Shown in pieces: positions 25,072 through 32,811 of a DNA stretch of 64,000 nucleotides. The notes beneath the pieces were generated by a model, which was not told where the DNA came from, searched no databases, and worked only from the letters and a program-made list of their open reading frames with translations. A program made the translations under genes and the position numbers. The DNA comes from Terriglobia bacterium (GTDB lineage: Bacteria > Acidobacteriota > Terriglobia > UBA7540). The stretch spans positions 20,925 through 84,924 of the forward strand of contig JASHPE010000122.1 in the NCBI GenBank assembly GCA_030038235.1, read 5' to 3'. Each line of letters begins with the position of its first letter. Within the stretch, counting starts at the first letter, position 1.

Positions 25072-25953
25072 ATGGCGAATCCAGCAAATCCTGACGATCG
25101 TTTAGGCCGGGCGCTCGCACAGCTCGTGGAGTTGACTGCGAAGCTGCGAAGCCCGGGCGGCTGCCCGTGGGACCGCGCGCAGGACTACGACTCCTTGAAG
25201 GCGCTGCTGCTGGAGGAAGCGTACGAGGTGGTCGACGCGGTCAACCTGCGCGATTTCGACGGGCTCGAGGACGAGCTGGGCGACCTGCTGTTTCAGGTGG
25301 TTTTCTACTCGCGGCTGGCCGAGGAGGAAGGCCGATTCGCCCTGGCCGGCGTGATGGAGCGGCTGCACCGGAAGCTGGTGCGTCGACATCCCCACGTGTT
25401 CGGGGAGGCGAAGGCGCGCACGGCGGAAGAAGCGCTGCGAAGCTGGAACAGCGTCAAGGAGCAGGAGCGGGAGGCGAGCCCGGCGCCGGCGGAATCGATC
25501 CTCGAAGGCACCGCTGGCAAGCTGCCCGCGACGCTCGAGGCTCATGAGTTGGGCGTGCGCGTGGCAGAAGCCGGATTCGACTGGCCTGACGCCCGTGCCG
25601 TGCTCGACAAGGTCCAGGAAGAGGTCGACGAGTTGCGCCGCGAACTGCACACCACGGGCGATGCGCCCGGCGAGTACGACCGGGCTCGCCGCGAGGAAGA
25701 ACTCGGCCATCTGCTTTTTTCGCTGAGCCAGCTCGCGCGCCACCTCGGTACCGATCCCGAGAGCTGCCTCCGTCGAGGCAATCACAAATTCCGGCGGCGC
25801 TTTCAGGCGTTGGAGCGGAAAATCGCGCGCCAAGGCCGCAAGCTCACCGATTGCAGCCTGGCGGAGCTCGAGAGTATCTGGAGCATGGTGAAGGCCGCGG
25901 AAAACTTTTCGTCGGCCGAGGCTTCCGCGGATACCGCTGCGGACGCCGGGTGA
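25072..25953 (+). CDS. mazG: Nucleoside triphosphate pyrophosphohydrolase MazG
   Basis: This encodes 293 residues with two MazG-type helical repeats. The first has the GGCPWDRAQ entry motif, metal-binding EEAYEVVDA and EDELGDLLFQVVF. The second has VQEEVDELRREL and EEELGHLLFSLSQLAR. It hydrolyses (d)NTPs, including damaged ones, to monophosphates and pyrophosphate and so cleans the nucleotide pool. The C-terminus is about 30 residues longer than E. coli MazG and ends in an Ala/Ser-rich tail. The GNAT gene starts 5 nt after the stop, so the two are probably cotranscribed. Confidence 0.92.
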   Translation: MANPANPDDRLGRALAQLVELTAKLRSPGGCPWDRAQDYDSLKALLLEEAYEVVDAVNLRDFDGLEDELGDLLFQVVFYSRLAEEEGRFALAGVMERLHRKLVRRHPHVFGEAKARTAEEALRSWNSVKEQEREASPAPAESILEGTAGKLPATLEAHELGVRVAEAGFDWPDARAVLDKVQEEVDELRRELHTTGDAPGEYDRARREEELGHLLFSLSQLARHLGTDPESCLRRGNHKFRRRFQALERKIARQGRKLTDCSLAELESIWSMVKAAENFSSAEASADTAADAG

Positions 25954-25958
25954 CATCG

Positions 25959-26840
25959 ATGCCGCAGACTGCACGGCAATTTACGCAATTCGAGATGCCG
26001 TCCGCGCCGGACGGCTACGTCATCCGGCCATGCCGAGGTATGGCAGAGCTGGAAGCCTGCGTCCGGTTGCAACAGCAGGTCTGGGGCTACGAGCCGGCCG
26101 AGGTCTACCCGGTGCGGCTCTTCGTCAACCTGACGCACATCGGTGGACACGTCCTCGGAGCATTCAAGCATAGGTCCGGTGCGGGCAGAGCAGCGAGGAA
26201 GGCAGCAGGACAAGACGACGAACTGGTGGGATTCGTCATGGCAATGCCGGCGTGGCGCGACGGACAGCGCTATCTGCACTCGCTCTCGCTCGCGGTCGCA
26301 CCCGGCCACGAAAATCACGGACTCGGACGGCTGCTGAAGCTCGGCCAACGCGAGATCGCGATCAAGCAAGGCATCGCGCGCATCGAATGGACTTTCGATC
26401 CGCTGCGCGCCAAGAACGCGTTCTTCAATATCGAGCGCCTCGGCGCCAGCACGCGACGCTATCAGCCGGACTACTACGGCAGCGTGCACAGCCGATTGCA
26501 GCAGGGCCTGCCAAGCGATCGTCTGGTATGCGAGTGGTGGCTGCGCTCAGCGCGGGTGCGGCGGGCGCTGACGCAGCGATCGGCTGAACACAGGGTGCGG
26601 CCCACAAGCGCGCGCTCGAAGACGGCGGAGATCGAAATTCCGGCAGACTTCGGATCGCTTGCGCAGCGCGATCCTGCGCAAGCGCTCGCCATTCAGCGAT
26701 CCGTACGCCGGAAGTTCGAACGCTGCTTCAAGCGCGGCCTCGCGGTAACCGGCTTCGAGCGCGGCGAGGAGGTTGGACACTACATCTTGGAAAGCACATC
26801 AAAACACAGAGCCGCAGAGGCACAGAGGAGAGATAAGTAA
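25959..26840 (+). CDS. GNAT-superfamily acyltransferase (COG3375-like)
   Basis: This encodes 293 residues. It starts IRPCRGMAELEACVRLQQQVWGY, typical of the COG3375 group of GNAT-fold acyltransferases. The acyl-CoA site is SLAVAPGHENHGLGRLLK, and a conserved WTFDPLRAKNAFFNIERLGA follows. Members of this group are often next to MenC-like enolase-superfamily enzymes. In Geobacillus a GNAT N-succinyltransferase works with N-succinylamino-acid racemase to convert D- to L-amino acids. A MenC/NSAR-like gene follows here after 135 nt, so N-succinylation of an amino acid is a reasonable hypothesis. The last ~12 codons (KHRAAEAQRRDK) come from a dispersed CACAGAGG-type repeat. Confidence 0.82.
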   Translation: MPQTARQFTQFEMPSAPDGYVIRPCRGMAELEACVRLQQQVWGYEPAEVYPVRLFVNLTHIGGHVLGAFKHRSGAGRAARKAAGQDDELVGFVMAMPAWRDGQRYLHSLSLAVAPGHENHGLGRLLKLGQREIAIKQGIARIEWTFDPLRAKNAFFNIERLGASTRRYQPDYYGSVHSRLQQGLPSDRLVCEWWLRSARVRRALTQRSAEHRVRPTSARSKTAEIEIPADFGSLAQRDPAQALAIQRSVRRKFERCFKRGLAVTGFERGEEVGHYILESTSKHRAAEAQRRDK

Positions 26841-26975
26841 CACTCGGACGGAAATATCACCGCGTGTTTCGAGTGGCCAGAGAGTTCAGAAAGTTCACCG
26901 TGACTGTGAACTTCGTCGTTTTCTCAAGTTTCTTCCTTAACTCCGCGCCGCTCTGTCTCTGGGTTTGGTTTTCTG

Positions 26976-28082
26976 ATGAGAATTGACCGTATCGAGCTTC
27001 GCCAGATTCAGCTTCCGCTGGTTCACTTCTTCGAGACCAGCTTCGGACGCACGACCGTGCGTCGCATTCTGCTGCTGCGTGCTGAGTGCGCGGGCGTGAC
27101 CGGCTGGGGCGAGGCCACCTGCGGCGAGTCGCCGCTTTACAACTACGAGACGCCGGAGACCGCCTGGCACATCCTGAGCGATTTCCTGATTCCTGGCACG
27201 CTCGGGCGCGACCTCGCCGGTCCGGGCGAAATCGCGTCGCGATTCAAGCCCATCCGCGGCCACAACATGGCCAAGGCGGCGCTCGAAAACGCGCTCTGGG
27301 ACATCGAAGCGCAGCAGAAAGGCGTGGCGCTTTCGAGGCTAATCGGCGGTACGCTGAAAGAGATTCCGTGCGGCGTCTCCATCGGCATTCAGAACTCCGT
27401 GGAGGAGCTGCTCGACAAGATCCAGGTCGAATTGAGCGCCGGATATCAGCGCATCAAGATCAAGATCAAGCCCGGCTGGGACGTGGACGTGCTCGAACGC
27501 GTGCGCGAGCGCTTCCCGCGGATCGTTCTGTCAGTGGACGCGAATTCGGCGTATTCGCTCGCCGATCTCGACCACCTGAAGAGCTTCGATCGCTTCAACT
27601 TGCTCATGATCGAGCAGCCTTTGCATTGGAATGACATCATCGACCACGCCGCGCTGCAGCGCGAGCTGAAGACCGCGATCTGCCTGGATGAGTCGATCCA
27701 CGACGCGGACGACGCGCGCAAAGCGATCGAGGCCGGCGCCTGCAAGATCATCAACATCAAGCTGGGACGCGTGGGCGGCTTCACGAGCGCGAAGCAGGTG
27801 CATGACGTCTGCCGGGCACGCCACGTTCCCGTCTGGTGCGGCGGAATGCTGGAGAGCGGCGTCGGGCGCGCGCACAACATCGCCATGTCGACGCTTTCCG
27901 GCTTCACGCTGCCCGGCGATGTCTCCGCCAGCCGGCGCTACTGGCGCGAGGATATCATCGACCCGGAAGTCACGGTAAGCCCGAACGGAACCATCCGCGT
28001 GCCGCAAGCGCCGGGCCTTGGCTACACTCCGAGCCTCGAACGAATCGAGCGCGCCGCCGTGCGGAAGGAGTCGTTTGCCTAG
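26976..28082 (+). CDS. menC: o-Succinylbenzoate synthase / N-succinylamino-acid racemase (enolase superfamily)
   Basis: This encodes 368 residues. The catalytic set of the MenC/NSAR group is complete: Lys161 and Lys163 in IKIKIKPGWD, metal ligands Asp188 (SVDANSAY), Glu213 (IEQPLHW) and Asp238 (CLDESI), and Lys262 in NIKLGRVGG. Numbering falls within one residue of the Amycolatopsis racemase. These enzymes dehydrate SHCHC in menaquinone synthesis, racemise N-succinylamino acids, or both. No other men gene is in the window, while a GNAT acyltransferase is immediately upstream, which favours the racemase role or a dual function. The symbol menC is family-level. Confidence 0.88.
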   Translation: MRIDRIELRQIQLPLVHFFETSFGRTTVRRILLLRAECAGVTGWGEATCGESPLYNYETPETAWHILSDFLIPGTLGRDLAGPGEIASRFKPIRGHNMAKAALENALWDIEAQQKGVALSRLIGGTLKEIPCGVSIGIQNSVEELLDKIQVELSAGYQRIKIKIKPGWDVDVLERVRERFPRIVLSVDANSAYSLADLDHLKSFDRFNLLMIEQPLHWNDIIDHAALQRELKTAICLDESIHDADDARKAIEAGACKIINIKLGRVGGFTSAKQVHDVCRARHVPVWCGGMLESGVGRAHNIAMSTLSGFTLPGDVSASRRYWREDIIDPEVTVSPNGTIRVPQAPGLGYTPSLERIERAAVRKESFA

Positions 28083-28137
28083 AACGGCGCCAGCCCCGAC
28101 ATCGTCCCCACACGCCTCCAGCGCAGCGGGGAGTGGG

Positions 28138-29067
28138 GTGGCGGAAACCGCTGCAGCGCGGCGTCATCCTCATCATCGGCACGGCCTGATGCACCTGCTG
28201 ATGTTGATCGGCACCTTCTTCTGGGCCAGCAACATTATTGCAGGCAAGGTGGTGCTGCGCAGCATGCCGCCGATGGCTCTAGCTCAGGCGCGCGTGACGG
28301 GCGCAGCCCTGGTTTTCCTCACTCTGTTCGCGCTATGGCGCGGGCGGCCGCCGCTCAGAATGTCGATCCGCGACCTTGGCTATCTGGCCCTGACCGCCCT
28401 GTTCGGCATCACGCTGAATCAGATCTTCTTCATCGGCGGAATCGGCCGGACCTCGGCCGCGCACGCCGGACTGATCGTGGCGCTAGGACCGGTGATGGTG
28501 CTGATTCTCTCATCGGCGATGCGCCTGGAAGCGCTTACGCTGCTCAAGTCCGCAGGCGCCGCCATTTCGCTCGGCGGCGTGGCCGTGCTGAGCACGGGCA
28601 AACCGTCGCCGGGCAGCGATGCAACGATTTCCGGCGACGTGATCATGCTGCTCGGCACGGCGGTCTTCGCCTATTACACAATCCTGCTCAAGAAGGTGGC
28701 GAATCGCTACGATGCCGTGACCCTGAACGCGATCATTTTTGTGCTCGGCGCCACCATGATGCTGCCCGTCAGCGCACGCACACTGTTCGCCGTGAACTGG
28801 ACCGCACTGCCGGCGGACGCGTGGTGGTGCATCGCATTCATCGTCACTTGCGGGTCGGTGCTCGCGTACCTGATCTATGCGTTCGCCCTGACCGAATTAA
28901 CCGCCTCACGCGTGGCGGCATTCAATTATCTGCAGCCGGTGATCGCCGCCGGGCTCGGCTTGTGGTTGCTGGCCGAAGGCATAACGGGACGAGCGCTCGC
29001 CGGCGGGGCGCTGATCCTGCTCGGCGTCTACCTGGCGGAACGCGAAGGAAAGGTCCAAGAGGCATGA
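28138..29067 (+). CDS. EamA/DMT-family transporter
   Basis: This encodes about 309 residues with ten transmembrane helices in two EamA halves. The first half begins LLMLIGTFFWASNIIAGKVV with the typical family tryptophan, and the second begins GDVIMLLGTAVFAYYTILLK. DMT exporters move amino acids, nucleotides or other metabolites across the inner membrane. A GTG at 28138 with GGGGAG upstream is used. An ATG at 28189, which starts directly at the first helix, is an equally good alternative. The stop overlaps the next gene's ATG (ATGA). Proximity to the GNAT/MenC pair suggests export linked to amino acids, which is speculative. Confidence 0.87.
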   Translation: MAETAAARRHPHHRHGLMHLLMLIGTFFWASNIIAGKVVLRSMPPMALAQARVTGAALVFLTLFALWRGRPPLRMSIRDLGYLALTALFGITLNQIFFIGGIGRTSAAHAGLIVALGPVMVLILSSAMRLEALTLLKSAGAAISLGGVAVLSTGKPSPGSDATISGDVIMLLGTAVFAYYTILLKKVANRYDAVTLNAIIFVLGATMMLPVSARTLFAVNWTALPADAWWCIAFIVTCGSVLAYLIYAFALTELTASRVAAFNYLQPVIAAGLGLWLLAEGITGRALAGGALILLGVYLAEREGKVQEA

Positions 29068-30122
29068 GCGAGAAAACCCGGCGAATCGCTTTCATCCCCG
29101 GCGACGGCATCGGCATCGAGGTGACCGCCGAAGCCATCAAGGCCCTGGAGGCACTGATCAAAAGCCATGGTCTTGCCGTCGACTATCGGGTGTTCGACTG
29201 GGGCGCGGAGAAGTACCTGCGCGAAGGCGTCAGCCTGCCCGAGGGTGCGTTCGACATCTTCCGGCGGGATTACGCCGCCATCTTCATTGGAGCGCTGGGC
29301 GATCCGCGCGTGCCCTCCAACCAGCACGCCGCCGACATCCTGCTCGGCACGCGATTCAACCTCGACCTCTACGTGAATCAGCGCCCCGTCAAACTGCTCG
29401 ATGCGCGTCTGTGCCCACTAAAGAATCGCTCCGAGCAGGACGTGGACTTCGTCATCTTCCGCGAAAACACCGAAGGGCTGTACGTGGGCATGGGCGGCGT
29501 GTTCAAGAAGAATACGCCGGACGAAATCGCGGTGCAGGAGGACATGAACACCCGCAAAGGTGTGGAACGAATCCTGGTGTACGCTTTCGAATATGCAGGC
29601 GCCCATGGATTGAAAAAGCTCTGCATGAGCGACAAGGCCAACGCGCTGCCTTTCGGCCACGGCCTGTGGCAGCGAGCCTTCGCCGAGGTGCGCAAGCGCT
29701 ATCCCGGCATCGAATCGCGGCATCTGTACGTGGACACGCTGAACATGGAACTGGTCCGCGACCCCAGCCAGTTCGAGGTGATCGTCACCTGCAACATGTT
29801 CGGCGACATCCTGAGCGATCTCGGCGCGGCCCTGCAAGGTGGACTCGGGCTCGCGCCTTCCGCCAACATCCATCCCGGGCAGGTGTCGATGTTCGAGACG
29901 GTACATGGGTCCGCACCAAATATCGCGGGCAAGAACGTCGCGAATCCGATGGCGGCAGTGCTCACGGTCGGCATGATGCTTGATCATCTCGGCCACGCCC
30001 AGGCCGCGGCGCGCGCGGAAGAAGCGGTACGTGAGGCGATTCGCGAAAACGTCACCACCCCCGACCTGGGCGGTAGCTTCGGCACGCGCGAAACCGGCGA
30101 TTGGATCGCGGCCCGGCTGTAA
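29064..30122 (+). CDS. Isocitrate/isopropylmalate dehydrogenase-family enzyme
   Basis: This encodes 352 residues. The N-terminus IAFIPGDGIGIEVTAEA is the standard family start. Arginines in LGTRFNLDLYVNQRP hold the malate moiety. FVIFRENTEGLYVGMGG, CNMFGDILSDLGAALQGGLG (metal-binding Asp residues) and ETVHGSAPNIAGKN (NAD site) follow. The combination fits LeuB-like beta-decarboxylating dehydrogenases acting with NAD; tartrate, isopropylmalate and homoisocitrate are all possible substrates. No leuA/leuC/leuD neighbours occur, which weakens a leucine-biosynthesis call. It is translationally coupled to the EamA gene and is convergent with the rhomboid gene, with 3 nt between the stops. Confidence 0.9.
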   Translation: MSEKTRRIAFIPGDGIGIEVTAEAIKALEALIKSHGLAVDYRVFDWGAEKYLREGVSLPEGAFDIFRRDYAAIFIGALGDPRVPSNQHAADILLGTRFNLDLYVNQRPVKLLDARLCPLKNRSEQDVDFVIFRENTEGLYVGMGGVFKKNTPDEIAVQEDMNTRKGVERILVYAFEYAGAHGLKKLCMSDKANALPFGHGLWQRAFAEVRKRYPGIESRHLYVDTLNMELVRDPSQFEVIVTCNMFGDILSDLGAALQGGLGLAPSANIHPGQVSMFETVHGSAPNIAGKNVANPMAAVLTVGMMLDHLGHAQAAARAEEAVREAIRENVTTPDLGGSFGTRETGDWIAARL

Positions 30123-30125
30123 GAA

Positions 30126-30836
30126 TCAGTAACCAGACGACACGGGCGCGGCGCGCCTGCGCTGGCCGAACATCAGCCCCACAAGCATGCCCGTGACGAA
30201 TCCCCCGACGTGATCCCACCAGGCAATCCCTCCGGCCTGTGTAGCCGTCTCCACAGAGAGCATGTGGTAGCCGGAAATGAACTGGATCAGAAACCAGTAG
30301 CCGAGCACGAACACCGCCGGAAGCTGGAAGGTCCAGAAAATCAGGGGGAAAATGGTCAGCTTGATGCGCGCGGCGGGAGTGGCCACAAAATACGCGCCGA
30401 GCACGCCGGCAATCGCTCCGCTTGCACCGATGCTCGGCAGGTTCGACCCGGCGTTCAGGTAGATATGGAGCAGCGCGCCGAGAAATCCGCTGGCGAAGTA
30501 AAGGATGAGGAATTTGAAATGCCCGAATCGATCCTCAACCGTGCGTCCAAAAACGTACAGGAACAGCATATTGCCCAGGATATGCAGCCAGCCCGCGTGG
30601 ATGAACATGGAGGCGAAGATGGGCACGACGAATCCGGCAGGCGTCATCATCGCCAAACCGCGCACCGTTGTGTAGCGTGCGGGGACGATTCCGTAGAGGA
30701 AAATCAGCCGGTTCACCTCGTTGCCGCGTAGGGACAGCTCCATCCAGAACACATAGAAGTTGGCCAGGATGATCGCCAGCGTGCAGAACCAGAACGTGGT
30801 ACGGCGGACGTTATCGTCGAGGGGAAGCGGCACCAT
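30126..30836 (-). CDS. Rhomboid-family intramembrane serine protease
   Basis: This encodes 236 residues with six to seven transmembrane helices. The rhomboid features are FIHAGWLHILGNMLFLYVFG (oxyanion His/Asn), GRTVEDRFGHFKF, the nucleophile Ser139 in IGASGAIAG, and the catalytic His209 in WWDHVGGFVTG. All catalytic residues are present, so it should cleave transmembrane substrates in the inner membrane. The N-terminal region before the first helix is short, as in simple bacterial rhomboids. It stands alone on the minus strand, with tandem hairpins upstream of its start. The substrate is unknown. Confidence 0.92.
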   Translation of the reverse strand: MVPLPLDDNVRRTTFWFCTLAIILANFYVFWMELSLRGNEVNRLIFLYGIVPARYTTVRGLAMMTPAGFVVPIFASMFIHAGWLHILGNMLFLYVFGRTVEDRFGHFKFLILYFASGFLGALLHIYLNAGSNLPSIGASGAIAGVLGAYFVATPAARIKLTIFPLIFWTFQLPAVFVLGYWFLIQFISGYHMLSVETATQAGGIAWWDHVGGFVTGMLVGLMFGQRRRAAPVSSGY

Positions 30837-30912
30837 CCGTGGAGCATTTTAGCGTGCCGCGAAGCTAACCTGCGAGGAGAAAAGTCCGAAGGGAGAGGAC
30901 GCGACGATTTTC

Positions 30913-31134
30913 GAGGTGGAGGAGTTCCTTGGTCCGCCTGGCCGGAGGAGCGCAGGCCGACCAAGGCTCCTCCCCCAACCTCAGGCAGGCAGTCTTGATT
31001 GCCTGCCGAACCGCATTGTCAAAGAGTCTTTGAAAGCGAGAGGTAGGGGAGTGCCCTCGCCCGCTTGGCCGGAGGAGTAACAAGCGGACCTGGGCTTTCC
31101 CCTACCTCCTGGCAGGCGAATCTTGCCGCCTGCC
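30913..31134. repeat. Two tandem structured elements with identical GGCCGGAGGAG loops
   Basis: Two elements 127 nt apart have the same architecture. Each has a long stem (30913-30982 and 31040-31108) closed by GAGGT/ACCTC and capped by a loop containing GGCCGGAGGAG. A small hairpin with GGCAGGC and GCCTGCC arms follows (30984-31007 and 31111-31134). The stem sequences differ but remain paired (CCTTGGTC/GACCAAGG versus CCGCTTG/CAAGCGG), which looks like compensatory change and suggests an RNA structure. The strand is not determined. The loops read GGAGG on plus and CCTCC on minus, so a ribosome-binding or anti-SD role is conceivable. Confidence 0.6.
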
Positions 31135-31271
31135 AAACTTTGAGGGCGTTACCGGCCCAATGGAGAACGGGAAAGCTGCGCGATTCCAACCGCGTTTCCC
31201 GGCCTCCATTACGCCGATTCGGCCCTCACGACCGAACACCCAACAGTTACTCAAGTACTCAGGCGGGAAAA

Positions 31272-31634
31272 TCAGGACGCGTCGCCAAATACAAGCGCCT
31301 GCTGCATACCCGCGAAGCGAATCTCAAGGATCTTCGGCGCACCGTTTCCGTCGTTGGAATAGATAACGGCGTCGGTGTCATATTTGATGCCGCGATCCAC
31401 CCACTTTGCCTGCGCCGAAGCCACAGTCTCTTTGCCCTTCATGAAACTGACCGTAGGATCGCCGCCCGGCGCCGACCAGGTTACGTTGTAGCTGCCCGCC
31501 GCGAGCGTCGCGCCGTTGACATCGACAGCCTTGTTGATGGTTACGTGCTTGCCATTCTTGGCGAATGCGCATCCGGCAACCAGCACGATCAGCAGAATCG
31601 CCGGTGCCACGAGCTTTTGAAGCCGAAGGTTCAT
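31272..31634 (-). CDS. Small exported protein, possible lipoprotein
   Basis: This encodes 120 residues. MNLRLQKLVAPAILLIVLVAGC is an export signal. LVAGC could be a lipobox, which would anchor the mature protein at Cys22, although cleavage after AFA is also possible. The mature part is a small beta-rich domain (VTINKAVDVNGATLAAGSYN, then VTWSAPGGDPTVSFMKG). This resembles short acidobacterial exported proteins with a NG..L..G.Y.V.W core, for which I know no function. It stands alone on the minus strand between the tandem hairpins and the small-RNA candidate. Confidence 0.72.
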   Translation of the reverse strand: MNLRLQKLVAPAILLIVLVAGCAFAKNGKHVTINKAVDVNGATLAAGSYNVTWSAPGGDPTVSFMKGKETVASAQAKWVDRGIKYDTDAVIYSNDGNGAPKILEIRFAGMQQALVFGDAS

Positions 31635-31740
31635 GTCTTGCCTCTCTTTTTAGGATTTGTGCGAGCCAGGCTCGCGACTAGTCCCTCCGGCAAGACCAGA
31701 GTGGGTGAACTGCAAGGAAATGCAAATCTTAAATGACCAC

Positions 31741-31770
31741 TTGCATTTCCAACCCTCCGCGCTTTACAAT
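31741..31770 (+). promoter_or_regulatory. Candidate promoter of the small-RNA candidate
   Basis: TTGCAT (31741-31746) and TACAAT (31765-31770, five of six matches) are separated by 18 nt. The expected start, 7 nt beyond the -10, is the first G of the closing stem at 31777. Confidence 0.45.
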
Positions 31771-31776
31771 CTGCGC

Positions 31777-31890
31777 GGGGTCAAACGCAAAGAGGCGCGC
31801 CTCTCAGGGTCGAGCCTGCTGCGTTGCCCGGATCGCCGTTGCTCTCAGGCCGCCAAACCGTTGGCAGCGGCGATCCGACCGACCCCTTTT
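31777..31890 (+). ncRNA. Candidate structured small RNA
   Basis: The 114-nt segment begins GGGGTC at the predicted start site and ends with the complementary GACCCC followed by TTTT. Inside are AACGCA paired with TGCGTT enclosing two hairpins (GAGGCGCGCCTC and CAGG-loop-CCTG), then a 13-bp stem GGATCGCCGTTGC with GCAGCGGCGATCC (one mismatch). Promoter, closing stem and U-run all coincide with the ends. It does not show the SRP, 6S, tmRNA or RNase P signature sequences I know. The structure is seen by eye and expression is unproven. Confidence 0.5.
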
Positions 31891-32401
31891 AACACGCCAA
31901 AAAAATTAGACGCAGCCGGACGCATCCGGGTTATCAGCCGCGCCCATAAAAACGACAAAAAAATTTTCGACCTGTCTTTCCCCGGCTCAGGCCGTCAACA
32001 GCAATACGGCCGTCGCCACGGAAAAGTTCCCGAACCGCCATGATTTTTCGATTCGATATCCCGCCGCCCATATCCCTTGCACACCCGCGTCGTCTTGCCG
32101 CAAGCGCCGTGCCATTCTTTTGAATCATCGAAGTGCTTGCGCCCAATGAAAATACTCGTCTGGGGCAGCGTTGCCGGCCTCTGGCGGCCTGTCCGCCCAT
32201 GGCGCGTCATGTCCACAAGCGGACAGAGGGCTTTCGAAGGTTAACAATCGAAACTTGTACCTGGCCTCATGTCAGACGTACGGGCGGCCCTTCTGGCCGC
32301 CCAATTGCGCCGCATTCCTTGCGCGTGCCATCAGTTGTGCGGCCGCCAGGGCCGCCCGTACGTCTGAATAAGGAGACACCGGATTTGACGCAACGTTCCC
32401 C
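31891..32401. other. Intergenic region between the small-RNA candidate and padR
   Basis: No supported gene. A run of A (AAAAAAATTAG near 31910) and AT-rich stretches follow the candidate RNA. The right part holds copy 2 of the dispersed palindromic element (32272-32367). Short open frames here have neither ribosome binding sites nor recognisable motifs. Confidence 0.55.
32272..32367. repeat. Dispersed palindromic element, copy 2
   Basis: Two 29-nt arms (32272-32300 and 32339-32367) carrying ACGTACGGGCGGCCC are complementary with three mismatches. The loop contains GCGCGTGCCATCAGTTG, nearly identical to the loop of copy 1 at 4282-4363. It lies just upstream of the padR promoter. Confidence 0.85.
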
Positions 32402-32434
32402 TTGACACTCTACAAAAGTGTGCTACACTCTTGT
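32402..32434 (+). promoter_or_regulatory. padR promoter overlapped by an inverted-repeat operator
   Basis: TTGACA (32402-32407) and TACACT (32424-32429) form a 16-nt-spaced promoter. The inverted repeat ACAAAAGTGT / ACACTCTTGT (32412-32421 and 32425-32434, one mismatch) covers the spacer and -10. Binding by the PadR protein encoded just downstream would block transcription, the usual autoregulation for this family. Confidence 0.6.
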
Positions 32435-32453
32435 CGACTGTCTAGGAGGAGTG

Positions 32454-32783
32454 GTGGACCACAAGACTGATCTTTTGCAGGGCACGCTCGATCTGCTTAT
32501 TCTTCGGACCATTGCACTTGCGCCCATGCATGGCTGGGCGATCGGCCAGCGCATCCAGCAAATCTCGAAAGAGGTCCTTCAGGTGCAGCAGGGATCGCTT
32601 TATCCGGCGTTGCACCGGCTTGAGCACCGGGGCCTGGTGAAGGCCGACTGGGGGCCGTCGGAGAATAATCGCCGAGCCAAGTTCTACAGCCTGACAAAGG
32701 CGGGCCGGAAACAACTGGAAGCGGAGCGCGCGAGCTGGGAACGATTGGCCGCCGCCGTCGCACAGGTTCTGGAAACAGCGTGA
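32454..32783 (+). CDS. PadR-family transcriptional regulator of the adjacent ADOP permease
   Basis: This encodes 109 residues from a GTG at 32454, just after TAGGAGGA; the adjacent GTG at 32451 is too close to the ribosome binding site. The start [20 protein letters not shown], the winged-helix block [19 protein letters not shown] and the [19 protein letters not shown] strand are standard for the PadR proteins paired with ADOP permeases in Acidobacteriota. It probably represses itself and the permease gene, which starts 28 nt downstream, and is released by a ligand. The inducer is unknown. An inverted repeat over its promoter is the likely operator. Confidence 0.92.
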   Translation: MDHKTDLLQGTLDLLILRTIALAPMHGWAIGQRIQQISKEVLQVQQGSLYPALHRLEHRGLVKADWGPSENNRRAKFYSLTKAGRKQLEAERASWERLAAAVAQVLETA

Positions 32784-32811
32784 CTCGATTCTGCCGGAGG
32801 CAGGAGGCTCT

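Noticed and set aside
31777-31890. SRP 4.5S RNA, glycine or TPP riboswitch
   Set aside because: The length fits SRP RNA, but the conserved GGUCAGG..GGAAGG loop is absent. CTCTCAGG strings recall a glycine riboswitch and CTGAGAG a thi-box, but the rest of each consensus is missing.
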